Shown one piece after another: positions 44,158-45,495 of a DNA stretch of 45,495 nt. The position numbers and the translations under genes were made by a program. Within the stretch, counting starts at the first letter, position 1; every line of letters starts with the position of its first letter. Source of the stretch: Schizophyllum amplum (Eukaryota; Basidiomycota; Agaricomycetes; Agaricales; Schizophyllaceae); the NCBI GenBank assembly GCA_007026445.1, contig VDMD01000164.1, positions 1 through 45,495 on the forward strand, written 5' to 3'. The notes under the pieces are model-generated. The model saw nothing but the letters and a program-made list of their open reading frames with translations, made no database searches and was not told the DNA's origin.

Positions 44158-44674
44158 GGAACAGTCCGAGCACCCAGTTGTCGGCAAATGCCGTCGTTGA
44201 ACATTGGGCGCGTTTTGGCGTAAATCGGCGAGCACGGCGCTTCCCGCAACCTCTCGAATCAGAAATAACCTGTAGATAGTACTCTACTAGCCATTGACCT
44301 TGAAGGACAAAAATGGACCACAATATTGCGTTGAGAGACTGAAATGAACGAGGTGCCCCTCTTCTCGCGCCCCCTCTTGACTCTTATCCCCTCCGACCTC
44401 CCTCTCCCTTTGCCCCGCCTACCTCTCTTGCATTTGTGCCCTCTCCATCACCCTGCTGCCCTATCTCTTGCTTGCGCCCTCTCCCCCTCGACCCTTTGCC
44501 GTCTCGCACTGGAGTCGGCAATGTATGTGCTCACTCACAAACAGAAGCGAGAGAAATAGTTCAGCTCTCAACACAGCTCAATATGGAGCACTGCAGGACG
44601 ACGGCGGGCGGCTCCCGCGCATGTTGGCCAAAATCAAGCCCGCCAGCAATAGACAAGCAGATCATAGGGAGCAT

Positions 44675-44709
44675 GACGAGCAGCATTGCACAGTGCAATG
44701 CTGCTCGTC
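44675..44709. repeat. Perfect hairpin, 16-bp arms
   Basis: GACGAGCAGCATTGCA, loop CAG, TGCAATGCTGCTCGTC form a perfect stem with a 3-base loop. It lies near the middle of the segment bounded by inverted repeat D. Confidence 0.88.
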
Positions 44710-45186
44710 CCTGAGGGCGTGGACTACATACGCCCCTCGTCAGTAAGCAGCCGGTGCTGAACTCTGGGTCAGCCCGGTTTAACGCTCAGCGTCGCGTCCG
44801 CCGTCCGAGTCTTAGTTGGGTGGCATTCAACAATGGCCCGCTAGGGCGTGCACCTCGTTCCTTCCGCCTATAGTACCTGCAGCGCCCCAAATCATAGTCC
44901 TCCCGCGCGCCTTCAGCGCTACCTCCTGCGCAACACGTTGTCAAACGTTACAGTTGACACCAGTTTTCCAAGGCAGGGCAGGACAATGGGGCGTGACTCG
45001 TGAGGCTGCATCGCTGATTCTGCTCTCGCTCAATGTGTGTGCTACAGTGCAACAACCAGAGACAGTAGTACATCGTCCCGCGGTGCTGCAAGATGCCACA
45101 TCGACAACTCCAGGCCGACTTTGGGACAACTCACTCGAACACGAACGCGACGGAGACCGCGGGCCGTCAGCGTTCGGCAAAGTCCG

Positions 45187-45225
45187 GCCTAATTTGAATT
45201 GCACCCAACCGGAGGGGTTCATATG
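45187..45225 (-). repeat. Inverted repeat D, right arm
   Basis: Exact reverse complement of 44119-44157 over 39 bases. Confidence 0.9.
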
Positions 45226-45475
45226 CACCGATCGCACGCATGTGTGCCCCTGGCCAGAGCTTACCACAGTCAAGCCATCAATGAATCATATATCAGAGGG
45301 TGCAGCGTCAGCCTTGCTTGACTGAATATCAGGTTGCCCTTTCCACGAAAGAGAAGGCAATACAGCGGATGCCTCTCCCAAAGCTGTAGAGTGCCATATA
45401 CTCGCCCAACACCGTCCAGCACTTGAGCTTGAAAGACCTCACCACCACCCCACCACCGCCGCGAGCATATCCAAA

Positions 45476-45495
45476 ATGGACCGGAGTGCGTATGA
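45476..45495 (+). CDS. Possible start of a gene cut by the right edge
   Basis: CCAAAATGGACCGGAGTGCG has a good start context, and reads Met-Asp-Arg-Ser-Ala-Tyr before the window ends. A C/A-rich leader (CACCACCACC) precedes it, as is common upstream of fungal starts. Too short to identify. Confidence 0.25.

Larger units (their letters stand above)
43909..45475. other. Repeat-rich end region
   Basis: No intact gene. It holds inverted repeat D (44119-44157 and 45187-45225), a perfect 16-bp hairpin (44675-44709), and a C/T-rich tract at about 44355-44520. Confidence 0.55.

Noticed and set aside
1..45495. tRNA genes, rRNA, CRISPR arrays, bacterial-type operons
   Set aside because: I scanned for T-loop GTTCRANNC contexts with cloverleaf support, rRNA-like blocks and regularly spaced repeats and found none; the genome is eukaryotic.

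Overview
This window is nuclear DNA of a filamentous basidiomycete, most likely an agaricomycete. The evidence is many short introns of about 50-70 nt with GT(G/A)(A/C)GT donors, GC-rich coding sequence, TATA boxes close to start codons, a DUF6593-like small protein typical of mushroom-forming fungi, and sequence resembling basidiomycete versions of most genes. Functions were assigned by reading spliced frames by eye; no database search was possible.

Left part (1-13.5 kb): an M20/PM20D2-like amidohydrolase (763-3175, +) with a frame break; a gene-poor stretch with a 42-bp inverted repeat and a perfect hairpin; a CAJ1/DJP1-type DnaJ protein (5526-7469, -); an unrecognised Ser/Pro-rich protein (8057-8849, -); a secreted zinc metalloprotease (9791-11303, +); and an ABHD13/Bem46-type alpha/beta hydrolase (11938-13498, +).

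Middle (13.5-29 kb): a single-exon 942-aa Ser/Pro-rich protein with two KEN motifs and an RVxF motif (14988-17816, -), divergent from a secreted M28 leucine aminopeptidase (18583-20224, +); a repeat-rich gap with a perfect 59-bp inverted repeat whose arms each carry a G-quadruplex motif; a small DUF6593-like protein (23751-24427, +); a gap with a cluster of TGCCTC motifs; and an ELMO/CED-12 homologue (25919-28794, -).

Right part (29-45.5 kb): a housekeeping block. Methylenetetrahydrofolate reductase (-) and C-24(28) sterol reductase ERG4 (-) are followed by COQ3 (+), divergent from ERG4 over about 140 bp. The spliceosomal RED/IK protein (-) is divergent from an ARE-type sterol O-acyltransferase (+) over about 190 bp. 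Then come a short-chain dehydrogenase (+), a second ABHD13-like hydrolase paralogous to the 12-kb one (41728-43153, -), and a U2 snRNA gene (about 43721-43908, +). The window ends in repeat-rich DNA and a possible gene start at 45476.

Two themes stand out. First, several conserved genes (MTHFR, ERG4, COQ3, RED) carry single-base frame breaks, mostly in short homopolymers, which points to residual sequencing errors; the PM20D2-like and SDR genes have less homopolymer-like breaks that may be real lesions. Second, four gene-poor intervals of about 0.8-1.4 kb are bounded by inverted repeats of unrelated sequence, consistent with relics of small TIR elements or local inverted duplications. No convincing new multi-gene system was found; the most useful unannotated item is the U2 snRNA gene.
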